Source: Zhengitettix transpicula
Taxonomy: Eukaryota; Arthropoda; Insecta; Orthoptera; Tetrigidae
Length of the DNA: 64,000 nucleotides
Assembly: GCA_037074705.1 (NCBI GenBank)
Contig: CM073596.1
Span: 16,822,501 to 16,886,500 of the forward strand
Reading direction: 5' to 3'
Shown: piece by piece, positions 12,196 to 23,470 of the stretch
Position numbering within the stretch: position 1 is the stretch's first letter
Layout: each line of letters starts with the position of its first letter
The notes under the pieces: model-generated
Databases searched by the model: none
What the model saw: only the letters and a program-made list of their open reading frames with translations
Told to the model about the DNA's origin: nothing
Translations under genes and position numbers: made by a program

Positions 12196-13137
12196 TGAAT
12201 CGAATCTTTTGAACCTGAAAGGGATGTTCTCTCGTAGGCACAACCTTGTAGGAGAAACGGAAGGGGCTACCTTTGGGGATGACTTTTCCTCTCTCCGTTA
12301 TTGAACTAAGGTTCCCACAAGCCTAGGCACCTTGGCTGTTTTGAGATGTGTATGTTAGGGATTCACAGACCTTTCTGTTCCCATTGAAACAGTGGGCCAG
12401 ATGCTTCCTAAACTGGTCGAAGCACGGACAAGGGAATACTGCGTCCCCACAGAAAACTCCTCTCCCGCTATCGGAGGATGTGGGACAAGTACCCAATGCC
12501 CGAACTTCCTGATGCAGGTTTTTCTACGGTTTGTCCTGCATTTCTTTTAGCCGAATGCCGGGTAGGATCCTTAAACAATAGCCCGGGGGCCCTAGTTACC
12601 CTCGGCTACCTTCCTCCACACTTCCGCATCCCCCCTTTCAAATCCCTTCCCTATGCCATAAGAGGGGAGTTGCCACTATTTGGATTACCCTGTACACAGC
12701 CTGTCTACACACACACACACACAAGACGTATTTTCCTCTCTCCGTTTTTGAACTAAGGTTCCCACAAGCCGAGGCACCTCGGCCCTTTTTGAGATGTGTA
12801 TATTAGGGGTTCACTGACCTTTGTTTGCTGTTACCATTGGAACAGTCGGCCAGCTGCCTCTAAAACTGGTCGAGGCATGGAGAAGGGAATGCTGCGTACC
12901 CACAGAAAAGTCCTCTCCCGCTATGGGAAGGGTGTGGGACAAGTACCCAATGCCCGAACTTGCTGATGCAGGTTTTATAGGGTTCGTCCTCCATTACGTT
13001 TAGGCGAAAGGCGGGTAGGATCCTTAAACTATAGCCCGGGGGCTCCAGTTAACCCTTGCCTACCTTCTTATACCCTTCCGCATCCCGTCTTTAAAATCCC
13101 TTCCTATGCTAGTAAAGGGGAGTTGCCACCATGTGGC
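12196..13137 (+). repeat. R600, two sense units in tandem
   Basis: Two plus-sense units, with CAGCTGCCT-type markers near 12389 and 12847 (period about 458 bp). They are separated by a CTACACACACACAC stretch at 12703-12723. Both lack the CCCTAAAAAAA tail. The first ends in a CCTGTCTACAC variant like those near 15810 and 53268, which points to a subfamily with a different 3' end. Confidence 0.85.
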
Positions 13138-13929
13138 AATATATTATATGTTACCCTAAAAATATAATAAATAAAATTCTCATAATTTTCCCAGTGAATC
13201 GAATGTTTTGAAAAGTTTAGCGGCAATGGCTTGTTGTTGAAGAATGAATATTAAAATTATAATGTGTCTGGGCAAAACTCATGTTCGTGTCGTTCCTTCG
13301 AAGGACTAAGTGGCTCAGCTCGCAGACTCCCACAGGAGTATAAATCAGACTCACACAAGTATGTGCTTGCGTAAAAGCAAGCAAATATTCGTCGACGGAA
13401 TCTGTCCGGCAAATTTACGTGTCCTTTGTCGTCAAATATGGCCACAATATCGGGACCGGCCCCAAACACAGAGCCAGTAATAAACGGCGCGACTGTTTCT
13501 CTGTGCGTGCGTGTGTGTGTGTGCGCGCCAGTGTGTACGTGTTGGCAAGGGAGCTTAATCCCAGATTTAATGATGGTTGGAAAACAGGCAACGCAAACCT
13601 TTGAGGATGCTGTTTGAGTTGCAGAATCGCTCCAAATGTATGCAAATAAGCGACGGCAACCGGACTCTCACGTCACAAAGGTTGCGTTTCTCACCGCAAA
13701 ATGCGACTCACTTGTTACTTACTTCTCATAACTGCGTACATCATTTCAACGTCAATATCTTGACATTTTAACAGAAAAATAGGACTTTTATATGACGTCT
13801 TTCAGTAAACAACAAGTGGCTCGAAAAACTGAGATTTCGATCACCGTTTAACAAACTCGCTTTCCTTCTGAATGTAAATAAAGATTGTGGGAGATTTTAC
13901 AGATATATCCGCAGGCTGTGAGAAAGTCT
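13138..13929. other. Spacer with a short (GT)n tract; no gene seen
   Basis: Single-copy-looking sequence. The (GT)n/(GCGT)n tract is at about 13505-13530. Overlapping open frames in both directions pass through it but carry no recognisable motif. Confidence 0.45.
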
Positions 13930-14370
13930 TCAAGATTGACGGCGTCGACAAACTTCAGATAAGGGAAAGGCAATATATATTAAACGAGTATTTCGTTCCC
14001 GTGTTTAACAGAATATTTGGAAAACTGCAAAATAACGGCTAAGGCCATACGAAGGAGAATTAGCAAACTAAATAAAAAACTGGAAGCGGCGTGGTCCAGA
14101 TGACACCAGCACGGAACTAATTAAACTTGGTGAGAAGGCAATTTTTCCATACTTCATGAGGCTATTCAACATATTAATAAATCAACACTACCAACAGATT
14201 GGAAAACGGGGATTGTTGTGCCTATATTCAAATTGGGAAATAAAACTACCTTCAGTAGCATTCAAAACCACGGAGCATCTTATAACTGAGTACATTCGGG
14301 ATACACTTCTGAAGGGTAGTTCTTTAATAACCAACGTGGCTTTCGATCGTGATTCTCTTATGTAAGTAAA
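13930..14370 (+). pseudogene. Non-LTR retrotransposon RT relic (start of RT domain)
   Basis: Translated fragments fit the segment between endonuclease and reverse transcriptase of LINEs. First comes a KLQIRERQYILNEYF-like piece, then GPDDTSTELIKLGEKAI, which corresponds to the common GPDGIPAEL motif, then MRLFNILINQ. After a frameshift near 14190 there is TLPTDWKTGIVVPIF with KLGNKT, the usual DWK..IIVPIFKKG segment. Several stops and at least two frameshifts break it, and the palm (YADD) is absent. Sense R600 sequence follows at 14437. Clade not assigned; an intact element would copy its RNA at a nicked target. Confidence 0.75.
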
Positions 14371-14436
14371 TAAATAAATCTATTTCAGCATCTATCAGAA
14401 AAAATTAATAATGGAGAGGTAAAATAGACGCTATTG

Positions 14437-15750
14437 TTCGGCCAGCTGCCTCCTAAACTGGTCGAGACAAGGAGAAGGGAATGCTGCGTCCCCACAGCAA
14501 ACTCCTCTCCCGCTATCGGAAGGGCGTGGAACAAGTACCCAATGCCCGACCTACCTGATGCAGGTTTTTCTAAGGTTTTCCCAGCATTTCTTTAGGCGAA
14601 TGCCGGGTAGGATCCTTAAAATACAGCCCGGGGGCCCTAGTTAACTCTTGGCTACCTTCCTATACCCCTCCACATCCCCCCTTTCAAATCCCTTCCTATG
14701 CTATTAAAGGGGAGTTGCCCAAAGTGGATTACCCTCATGTAGCCTGTTGCCCTAAAAAAATAATTGACTTTGCTCCCTGCTTGCGAGGGCTATTCTCTCA
14801 CAAGTAATACCTGCGAGGGATATTCTCTCGCGGGCAGAACCTTGTCGGAGAGACACGAGGGGGCTACATTTGGGGATGCCTTTTCCTCTCCGTTTTTTAA
14901 CTGAGGTTCCCACAAGCCGACGCACCTCGGCCTGTTTTGAGAGGTGTATGTTCCGGGGTCTCAGACCTTGGGCATACGGTAAGAGTTGTTCGCTATTCCC
15001 ATTGGAATAGTCGGCCATCTGCATTCTAAAGTGGTTGAGGTACGGAGAAAGAAATGCTGCGTCCCCACAGCAAACTCCTCTCCCGCTATCGGAAGAGCGT
15101 GGGACAAGTACCCAATGCCCGATCTACCTTATGCAGGTTTTTCTAGGGTTTTCCCTGCATTTCTTTAGGCGAATGCCGGGTAGGATCCTTAAAATACAGC
15201 CCGGGGGCCCTAGTTAACCCTTGGCTATCTTCCTCTACCCTTCCGCATCCCCCCTTTTAAATCCCTTCCTATGCTATTAAAGGGGAGTTTCCCAACGTGG
15301 ATTACCCTCATGTAGTCTGTTCCCTAAAAAAAATGACTTTGCCCTACAGCTCTGGAGGAGGCTACCTTTGGGGATGCCTTTCACATCTCTCTCGTTTTTT
15401 AACTAAGGTTCCTACATGCCGAGGCACCTGCGTTTGTTTCGACAGGTGTATGTTCCAGAGTCACAGACCTTGGGCATACGGTAAAAGTTGTCCGCTATTC
15501 CTATTGGAATAGTCGGCCAGCTGCCTCCTAAACCGATCAAGGTATGGCGAGGGGAAATCTGCGACCCAACAAGCAAACCCCTCTCGCTCCCCATCGGAAG
15601 GGCGTGGGACAAGTACCAAATGTCCTACCTACCTGATGAGGGTTTTTCTAGGGTTTTCCCTGCATCACTTTTAGGCGAATTTCCGGGTAGGATTCTTAAA
15701 CCATAGCCCGGGGGCCCTAGTTAACCCTTGGCTACTTTCTTGTAACCTTC
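14437..15750 (+). repeat. R600 sense array, three units
   Basis: CAGCTGCCT-type markers near 14441, 15014 and 15516 give periods of about 573 and 502 bp. The first unit is 5'-truncated and ends TTGCCCTAAAAAAA near 14757. The second ends CCCTAAAAAAAA near 15330. The third ends before the tail. Two tails inside an array suggest the array arose from separate full-length copies, not only from unequal crossing-over of a tailless monomer. Confidence 0.88.
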
Positions 15751-15754
15751 CTCT

Positions 15755-16282
15755 ACTTGTCCCACGCCCTTCCGATGGCGGGAGAGGGGTTAGCTGAGGG
15801 GTCGCAGCTTTCTGGGTGTAGACGGGCTATGTATAGGGTAATCCACATCGTGGAAACTCCCCGCTTATAGCATAGGAAAGGGAAAGGAAAGGGAGGATGC
15901 GGAAGGGTAGAGGAAGGTAGCCAAGAGTTAACTAGGGCTCCCGGGCTATATTTTAAGGATCCTATCTGGCATTCGCCTAAAGAAATGCAGGGAAAACCCT
16001 AGAAAAACCTGCATCAGGTAGGTCGGGCATTTGGTACTTGTCCCACGCCATTTCGATAGCGGGAGAGGAGTTTGCTGTGGGGACGCAGCATTCTCTTCTC
16101 CGTGTCTCGACCAATTTAGGAGGCAGCTGGCCGACTATTCCAATGGGAATAGCGGACAACTCTTACCGTATGCGCAAGGTCTGTGACCCCGGAACATACA
16201 CCTCTCAGAACAGGCCGAGGTGCCTCGGCTTGTGGGAACCTTAGTTCAAAAACGGAGAGGAAAAGACATACCCAAAGGTAGC
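15755..16282 (-). repeat. R600, antisense copy plus a short fragment
   Basis: A fragment at about 15755-15812 is followed by a nearly full antisense unit from GTATAGGGTAATCC to the CCTTAGTTCAAAAACGGAGA block. Together with 14437-15750 it makes an inverted arrangement of the same repeat. Confidence 0.85.
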
Positions 16283-16289
16283 CCCTTCG

Positions 16290-17000
16290 TAATCAATTCC
16301 CAATCAGATAAATGAATATCATTTTTAGTTTCGTCCGCTATCTCTTGTTTAAGATTTTTTTAGATATAATTTTAGGAGAAGTAAGACGTTTTCCCCGTAC
16401 GCCATAATATTCTAACTGTCTAAATTTCATGATCAACCGCGTTGAATGGCGTAGACAGATCAGCAAACGTACCATCAATCCCTCATCCATTTTGAATAAA
16501 GTCGTACATAGCACTATTTGTAGATTTTCCTTTAAGAAAGCCATGACTGATATTATATTTGCTCAAAAAATTATGTAATTTCATGCTAATTATTTTTTTT
16601 CAAAAATTTTGGAAAAAATAGGAAGCGTCTATAATTCGATAAGTCAGTTGGTGAACCTTTCTTGAATAAGGTGATTTTTAGAGATCGGGAAATATTCCAG
16701 TTTGTGAACTATGAATTTAAGTGGAAATGCGATGGCTACGGCACACACTCTTTTATTATTTTGCTTCAAGTTTCTTATCACTGAAAAGATTTCATCCACA
16801 CATATAGGTTGAGAAATATTCTACTTTGCAGAACCGGAACAGAGATCTGCAATAATTTGAAGAAATCCTCCTCAACGTACGCTGAGGTGTCTTTTATATT
16901 AAGGTTACCACCACTTACGAAAGACCAATTGAATTTGCAAGCTGCTTCTGTAGCGGAAAAGCTTTCACTCTGGTAGAATATGTATTAAATTGAATCGTGG
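16290..17000 (-). pseudogene. Non-LTR retrotransposon reverse transcriptase relic
   Basis: On the minus strand the pieces follow the order of a LINE RT. Near 16690-16632 is SLKITLFKKGSPTDLSNYR, the fingers motif usually ending in NYRPIS. Then comes GFLKG(K), a degenerate QFGFR-like segment. At 16475-16429 is FADLSTPFNAVDHE, equivalent to the palm motif A [FY]xDLSKAFDxVDH with its metal-binding Asp kept. After that, frame-shifted, is EYYGVRGK. Stops and frameshifts break it throughout, and the YADD box is not present. It differs from the relic at 13.9 kb and abuts R600. Confidence 0.8.
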
Positions 17001-17581
17001 TAGACGTAATTTAATTTATATTTTTTTATATTAAGGGTAACTTGAGCTGAACGTGCGCGTTCTGTCATGTAACAAAGTGTTGGGTTTCACTACAGGGACT
17101 AACCATATGGACAGCACTTGACAAGCCGCCACCACACAAAACATACACCTTCCCCCACAGGACGTAAGACAACACCCCCTCAGGACATACGCCACAAATT
17201 GAATGTTGGACCGATAACAAAAGTGAAAGTGAGAGATCGAGTATTATTGGCGCGTTGGGGTACTCTTTCTATTTGCTCTCCGATCAATTTTCGAAAGGTT
17301 TCCTGGTGACCGGGACAAGAACCCCTTTTGTCAACACTCTTCAAATGGACATTTGATATCACGGTCCTCTGTACACCTAATTAACGCCTAGATGCCACAA
17401 CCACAATCGTGTTTTCCATTAAAAAAATTTAAAATACCCTTTTTTGCAAAAAAAAAATATTAAGATGAATGTTTGATTTGGGGCATAAACCTTGTGAAAT
17501 ATTTCTCTCTATTCTTCCATTACAAATGAATAGCTTTGAAATGTAATTAAATAGAAAGATAGCCAATTCAGACAAAATGGC
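17001..17581. other. Spacer, no gene recognised
   Basis: A moderately GC-rich patch lies at 17090-17390, with frames on both strands but no motif. The rest is AT-rich. Confidence 0.4.
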
Positions 17582-17706
17582 TAATATGAATACCACACAA
17601 CGTTTCTGTGATCCTTGAGCCTTTCGTCAGGTGTTAAGAAGAGCCTAGAGAAACACAACTGCACTTGCCAAGGATCCGATAAACGTTGTGTGATATTTAT
17701 ATTACC
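17582..17706. repeat. Foldback element FB1 with ACAACGTTT arms
   Basis: Left arm AATATGAATACCACACAACG and the following TTTCTGTGATCCTTG pair with the right arm CAAGGATCCGATAAACGTT and following GTGTGATATTTATATT. The loop contains TTCGTCAGGTG. Half copies occur at 43106, 54330 and 41030. Confidence 0.7.
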
Positions 17707-17724
17707 CTTCTTTTTTATTCATTA

Positions 17725-18307
17725 CTAGCTGGGTGCCCGGCGTTGCTCGTGTACTTATTTATATAAACTCGAAAAAGTATTTAATTGAATACTTAAATAT
17801 ATTCCCTGAGTATTTCAGGATATAATTGTTAATTGTCACTCAGTCTTCATACATTACGAAATATTAAATTGATGAAATTGTTAGCTAGACTCACAACTAA
17901 TACAGCGCGAAAATTAACTTACATTTTCCGCAAGGATGGTAAAGTAATTCGTATTCTTCTTTATTACCATTCGATGGAGTATTGCTGAAGAAAATATTTC
18001 TGCTTTATTTCATTCCTGATAAAGGAAATATTTCCTTTGTTCGTTGCGTAGTAACGTCTTTCTCTCGCGTGACGTCATTGTCTCTTGGCGCGCAGTAATT
18101 TAATATTTAATGATCACGGTTTTTAATTATAATTCTTTCCACATGTATGCTAGGCGTTTCTCACCCTCACAGTACCGTTTCTCGTGTTTTGAAGAATTTG
18201 TGTACCAATTTTTGTTGCAATCTATCCACGCTTTTAAATTTGTATAAATAACAACGTAAATACATACATACATACATACAAATATACATCCTTTTTTATT
18301 ATATAGA
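17725..18307 (-). mobile_element. Helitron-like element Hb with both ends (583 bp)
   Basis: In the sense direction it begins A|TCTATATAATAAAAAAGG and ends GCACCCAGCTAG|T, so TC and CTAG termini sit between host A and T, as Helitrons insert. It has no terminal inverted repeats or target duplication. It is shorter than the copies of about 740-770 bp because of internal deletion. Non-coding; it would depend on an autonomous Rep/helicase element not seen here. Confidence 0.75.
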
Positions 18308-18339
18308 TTTTCAATCAGACGTATAAAAATATATATATA

Positions 18340-18838
18340 TATTTTTTTAGGGCAACAGGCTACTTGAGGGTAATCCCCGTTGGGCAACTCCCCTTTAATA
18401 GCATAGGAAGGGATTTGAAAGGGGGGATGCGGAAGGGTGGAGGAAGGTAGCCAAGGGTTAACTAGGGCCCCCGGGCTATATTTTAAGGATCCAACTCGGC
18501 TTTCGCCTAGAAAAACCTGCATCAGATAGGTCGGGCAATTGGTACTTGTCCCACGTCCTTCCGATAGCGGGAGAGGAGTTTGCTGTGGGGACGCAGCATT
18601 CCATTCTCCGTGTCTCGTCCAGTTTAGGAGGCAGCTGACCGACTATTCCAATGGGAATAGAGAACAACAATTACCGTATGCCCAAGGTCTGCGACCCCGG
18701 AACATACACCTCTCAGAACAGGCTGGTGGGAACCTTAGTTCAAAAACGGAGAGGAAAAGGCATCCCCAAAGGAAGCCCCTTCGTGTCTCTCCTACAAGGT
18801 TCTGCCTGTGAGAGAATATTGCTTGCAGGTACTACGTA
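18340..18838 (-). repeat. R600, antisense copy with A-tail
   Basis: It starts TTTTTTAGGGCAACAGGCTA, the complement of the CCCTAAAAAA tail, 32 bp after the 5' end of Hb, and continues to the CAGGTACTACG block. Confidence 0.88.
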
Positions 18839-18845
18839 AAAAAAA

Positions 18846-19190
18846 ATCTCTATTCCCATTGGAATAGTCGGTCAGCTGCCTCCTAAACTGGTCGAGGCAC
18901 GGAGAAGGGAATGCAGCGTCCCCACAGCAAACTCCTCTCCCGCTATCGGAAGGGCGTGGGACAAGTACCCATTGCCCGACCTACCCGATGCAGGTTTTTC
19001 TAAGGTTTTCCCCGCATTGCTTTAGGCGAATGCCGGGTAGGATCCTTAAAATATAGCCCGGGGGCCCTAGTTAACCCTTGGCTACCTTCCTCTACCCTTC
19101 CGCATCCCCCCTTTCAAATACCTTCCTCTGCTATTAAAGGGGAGTTGCCCTAAGTGCCATCATGTAGCCTGTTGCCCTAAAAAAAAATTA
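18846..19190 (+). repeat. R600, sense copy, 5'-truncated
   Basis: It begins at TCTATTCCCATTGGAATAGT and runs to TTGCCCTAAAAAAAAATT. With the previous entry it forms a head-to-head inverted pair with only a few bases between. Confidence 0.88.
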
Positions 19191-19752
19191 ACTTTGTAAT
19201 CTATCTATGAGAACTTTTACCTTTGAACTATCTCCCACATTCTGTGGAAACATTGATTAATTTTTCGTGAACTAAGAATTGCCATCCTGGTAAACACGAC
19301 TGAGTGTGTACCATATTGCATTTAATATTAGAGTTTATCTCCGCTACAGTTAAATATGCCCAATATTTTTCTGACACTGAAATCGTTGTAATGGGTAATT
19401 TTTTTATTTTAGTTGACGACAGTTAATTGCCTCAATTTCACTATTTTATTCACAAAGGAATTTGAGTAAAACATATTTAATACAATTATGAATGGCAGAG
19501 AATTAGATCTACCTTCTTAATTTCCTGCAAAGTCAGATAAGAGACCGTCCCTTCCCTATGACGACTTCGTTGCTGATTGCACGATGGATTCCTCGTGACC
19601 TGCTGTTCGCGTAGTGTACGCTACGAGGTTCCTTTTCCCTCCCTTTTCCACTGGATCATTTCTATAGCCACTCTCCTCGGACCGAATCTCCTTTTCTCTC
19701 CTTCCTTTTTATTTGTTGCTCTTCCTCACCTTCCCAATGATCGCCGTTGTCT
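19191..19752. other. Spacer, no gene seen
   Basis: AT-rich to 19550, then a GC-richer run to 19745 just outside the long-TIR element. GTTGTCT at 19746-19752 is the left target-duplication candidate of that element. Confidence 0.5.
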
Positions 19753-20650
19753 GATGTCGTATTTTGAGCGGCCGTGCCCCGAGCGGACAACAGTCTCTTC
19801 CTCAATCGCCCCTTCCTCGATCCTGACCGCTGAGCGAGCAGGTATAAAGTTTTCCGAAGAGCAACTTTATCAGACTTGGTTTTAACATTAAGTGAATGTA
19901 ATAAAAGTTTAATGTATAACATCTCTGAAACTTATCCGTATTTATAATATTTATCTCTATCTGTAATAATATGGAAACGTTTCCAATTGGTAGTGATTCG
20001 TTCCATAAATATTCTTAGAACTGATCAATTAAGAAACAAATCTGTTAACAGTTGTATTTATCTGGAGTCATTAAATAAATGAAAACGTGTTTAGTTATAA
20101 ATTTATTATTAATCTAAATTTTTAAAGAATATAATAGAAAATATATTCTCAAAGTTTCATCTCTAATTTATTAGGACCTCTTCAGGTGTTGTAAAGTCAA
20201 TTAAATGATCTAATTTCAAAACCCGTGTTTCTAAATATTTCAACAGAACAAGATTTTTACAAACGTGATAATTTAAACACAAATAATTAAAAATTTATTC
20301 ATCATTATTTACAATTAATTACATGACATGTAGTGAACATAAATTTTTTAGTTCTTAGTTGGGTACATTTTGTTTTGTATTTTAATTGATCATTTCTAAA
20401 CATACTTATTAAACGAATCACTACCAATTAGAACAGTTTCCATATTATACATAGAGATAGAAATTATAAAACCAAATAAGTTTCACAAATGTTATACATT
20501 AAACTTGTATTAAATTCACTTAATGTTAAAACCAAACTTAAAGTTGCTCTTCGGAAAACTTTATACCTGCTCGTTCAGCGGTCAGGATTGTGGAAGAGGG
20601 GGGGGGGAAGGTTGTCCACTCAGGGCACGGCCACTCAAAATACAGTGCCG
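19753..20650. mobile_element. Non-autonomous DNA element with TIRs of about 300 bp and a 7-bp duplication
   Basis: The left arm (about 19753-20100) and right arm (about 20340-20650) are inverted copies. Shared blocks are GTATTTTGAGCGGCCGTGCC, GCTGAGCGAGCAGGTATAAA, TTAACATTAAGTGAAT, AATGTATAACAT and TGATCAATTAA. GTTGTCT occurs at 19746-19752 and 20651-20657, a probable target duplication (7 bp, or 8 if the mismatched next base is counted). It has no open frame. A second copy lies at 44015-44882 with the centre reversed. The superfamily is unclear; hAT-like is possible from the duplication length. Confidence 0.82.
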
Positions 20651-20895
20651 GTTGTCTAGCGCATGTGATGCAGTCCACGAATCAATCCTCCCCTATGGGT
20701 TTTTCCAAAAATCCCCGGGTGTTTTTCACCTCGCCTTTGTCGAGAGCGAGAAGTAAAAAAACAACTCCCTAAGAGCTTTTGCTCTATGTATAAAGTTAAA
20801 AAAAAATTACTCTGACAAAAATAAATACAATAACTTAAAGCTCACGCGTTACATGGTGTGTTAATTTTTGCGGCCATTTCTTTATCAATTGAATT

Positions 20896-20901
<6 letters not shown>

Positions 20902-20935
<34 letters not shown>
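20902..20935. repeat. (TA)n microsatellite
   Basis: A perfect TA tract with no LTR-like element beside it. Confidence 0.95.
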
Positions 20936-20937
<2 letters not shown>

Positions 20938-23470
20938 CGGCTGAACAAAATATATCTTAATTATATTTGATAATATCTTTGATACAGAATGTGCTTGCCA
21001 GAATCTCTTAGATACGTTAAGTTCGATTTACTGTAATAACATCGGAACACTGTAAAGAGCTTATACGGTGCCTTCCAAAGATATTTTTACTCCTACTCTT
21101 TACTCCTACTGCGAGCGTAATATCGCTGGCCGCTCCGCATTTTTTTTATAGCATACCTCTCTCTACCTCCGTCGCTCCCTTTTTCCTTTCATATATTGGA
21201 GCCAATTACACGGTGCGCTCCCCTACTGTATGTATTCGTACCGACCTGTTGCCCTGGTAACCCCAAAGTTCGCCCGCTAAGCTTAGATTACCTTCTCCAT
21301 ATCCCTCGTTTCCTGCAGGATTTATGCCGCCGACATTCCTTTATTTACACATTACACCTCTTTGTCACAAATGCAATGAATTACTAATTGTAAAGTCTTA
21401 GTTGAGGAAATTAATTGCGTGTTTATTACCCTAATTTAATCTGGAAAAGGGAACAGTGCTCTCAGTAAACGACACAGTTAACTGACTAGTTTCACAAGGT
21501 ACATCCTGTAACGGAAGGTAGGAGTTAATAATTTTTAAATACTACATTCATGACGAATGAAGAAATTATCCTTCTGATCAATTATATCCAAGCCGCCATA
21601 TCTATTAACATGAAAATAAGATTTTATTACGTTATGTTCTCATTTCCTAGGTGATTCTAAAGAGTAAAGACGAAACAGGAAATACAATAAAATTATATTG
21701 ATTTCTTGACGAATGGTCGCAGGACTTCCACTACAACAAACACCTTCTTTAAAACTTTTCCTACTCGTACACTTCCTACAGAGACTTCTCAAACACGCTT
21801 TCACCTCCACTAAATTTTAGTATTTTCAAAGCAACGTAACTCTGAATACTACTCTTTGCAAACACTTTATTTTATTTTTATTTGAATTATTTACGTTTAA
21901 TTATATTTATCTTTATGTTAAAGACTGAATTATTTGAATGTAAAATTATTTTTTTCCTTATTGTTGGGATTTCAAAGAAACTGTTAAAAAGTGGAATGTG
22001 AAATATTAAAGAAGTTTATTAAAAATAATTGTATTTTAAACTTACTTACAAGAATGTATTTGAATGCTACGAGAAACTGGTTCCTGGCAACCATTTTCCT
22101 GTCGCTATCCCTGCGCCGCCAGCTGCCTACATTCTAGGCAACTGACTCCAGGGCGATTTCCAAACAATATTTAAATTTCTACTATATCACAGCTATTTAT
22201 GTTGTCATATGTCACGTAAAAATAATAATATATTATTTCAAATCATAAAGTAATATAACATTTTTTCTCATTCTAAAAACAACAACGTTGCTCTATCTTA
22301 AAATATGCATGGAACATTAAAATATAAAACAATATCACGTTTAAAATTAAATCGTCAATGTTTAACAATAATAAATGCTACTAATCAGACCGTAATTAGA
22401 CCCCTAAATTTTTTTCAGGTTACAATTACAAATTTATACCAAAAAAGAACAAAAAAAACTTTAAGCATTTATATCAAAAGTTTAAACAAATAAATAATTT
22501 TAATGCGTCCTTGTTTTAATTTAGTATGTTTGCGGTTGTTTTAATATAAAATATTTCTGATAAAATACGTTTAAATAATTTTGTTCAAAGTATAAAATTT
22601 CAACATGGTCAGAATAAAATTCTTAATAATAATTTTCAACAATACATATTGGTAAATCCTCAATCATATAATAGAAATACAACAAATAATAAAATAAAGT
22701 AAAATAATTTATATTTCAATATAACATGATTAATATTTCACATATATTTACATGTATTATAAAGATACAACATATATTAAATGTCAGACACACAGGTGAT
22801 AGGCTTTTTACAATATATATATATATTTTTGTTCTTCTGGATTTCTTATAACATATTTTTCTTATAATTTATGTATAGTTACAACATTATGATTTAAAGT
22901 TTTGTGATTTTGGTGTTCTTTTAATCGACTTACAGAGAGCGTTTATTTTTCCCTTTGTGACACTTTCCAAAATTATGTTGACTAAAATAAATCTATTTGA
23001 TACTTACTTATTTTTATAATTTTAAATGCTGTTGATTTTTAAGAAGAAAAATTAAATTTGTCAATATCGTTTTTAAATTTTTTGCTTGATAATTTTTCTT
23101 TTTGGGGGGTCGACTTATAATGTTCCTGTTTATTTTTATTTTCAATAGTTTTCCGCTTCTTAAATTTATTATTATATTTATGGTTATTCCTCATTTTTTA
23201 CATATAAAGTTTAATGCGTAAGAATTATTAATTTAATATTTTCAACCATTTTAATATTTTCATTAAGGTACTTGTAATTCGATAGTAATACTACAAGTGT
23301 TTTGATTATTCGTAATTATGGTGTTCTTTAAATTAATTAATTCCCGATTTTGGACGTGTATTTTGCTTTGTTGTTTATTCTTTATTCAAGTTAGATAATT
23401 CAACGCCAAGTAAATTCAATGATTTTTCACAGTGATCTGTGAACATGTATTCGGGTGATAACTCCAATTC
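20936..23470. other. Intergenic, very AT-rich; no gene recognised
   Basis: 21060-21380 is GC-richer and contains the X-box candidate listed separately. 21860-23470 is extremely AT-rich and shows no coding, RNA or repeat feature I can support. Confidence 0.45.
21248..21261. promoter_or_regulatory. Candidate RFX X-box
   Basis: GTTGCCCTGGTAAC fits the 14-bp X-box RYYNYY-N2-RRNRAC at all constrained positions. RFX factors bind such sites upstream of ciliary genes in animals. It lies in a GC-richer, apparently single-copy patch with a CCAATTA word about 45 bp upstream. A chance match is possible in 64 kb. Confidence 0.35.

Noticed and set aside
10646..16282. Many open frames of 60-90 codons in R600 copies, recurring from copy to copy
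   Set aside because: They recur on both strands and in several phases, lack any domain, start and stop at different places in each copy, and follow simply from copies being similar in DNA.
16290..17000. A possible host gene on the minus strand
   Set aside because: Motif order (KKG...NYR, then FADLSxxFNAVDH) is that of a LINE reverse transcriptase, with stops and frameshifts.
22075..22095. Second RFX X-box (GGTTCCTGGCAACC)
   Set aside because: The half-sites have no spacer between them, which X-boxes need.
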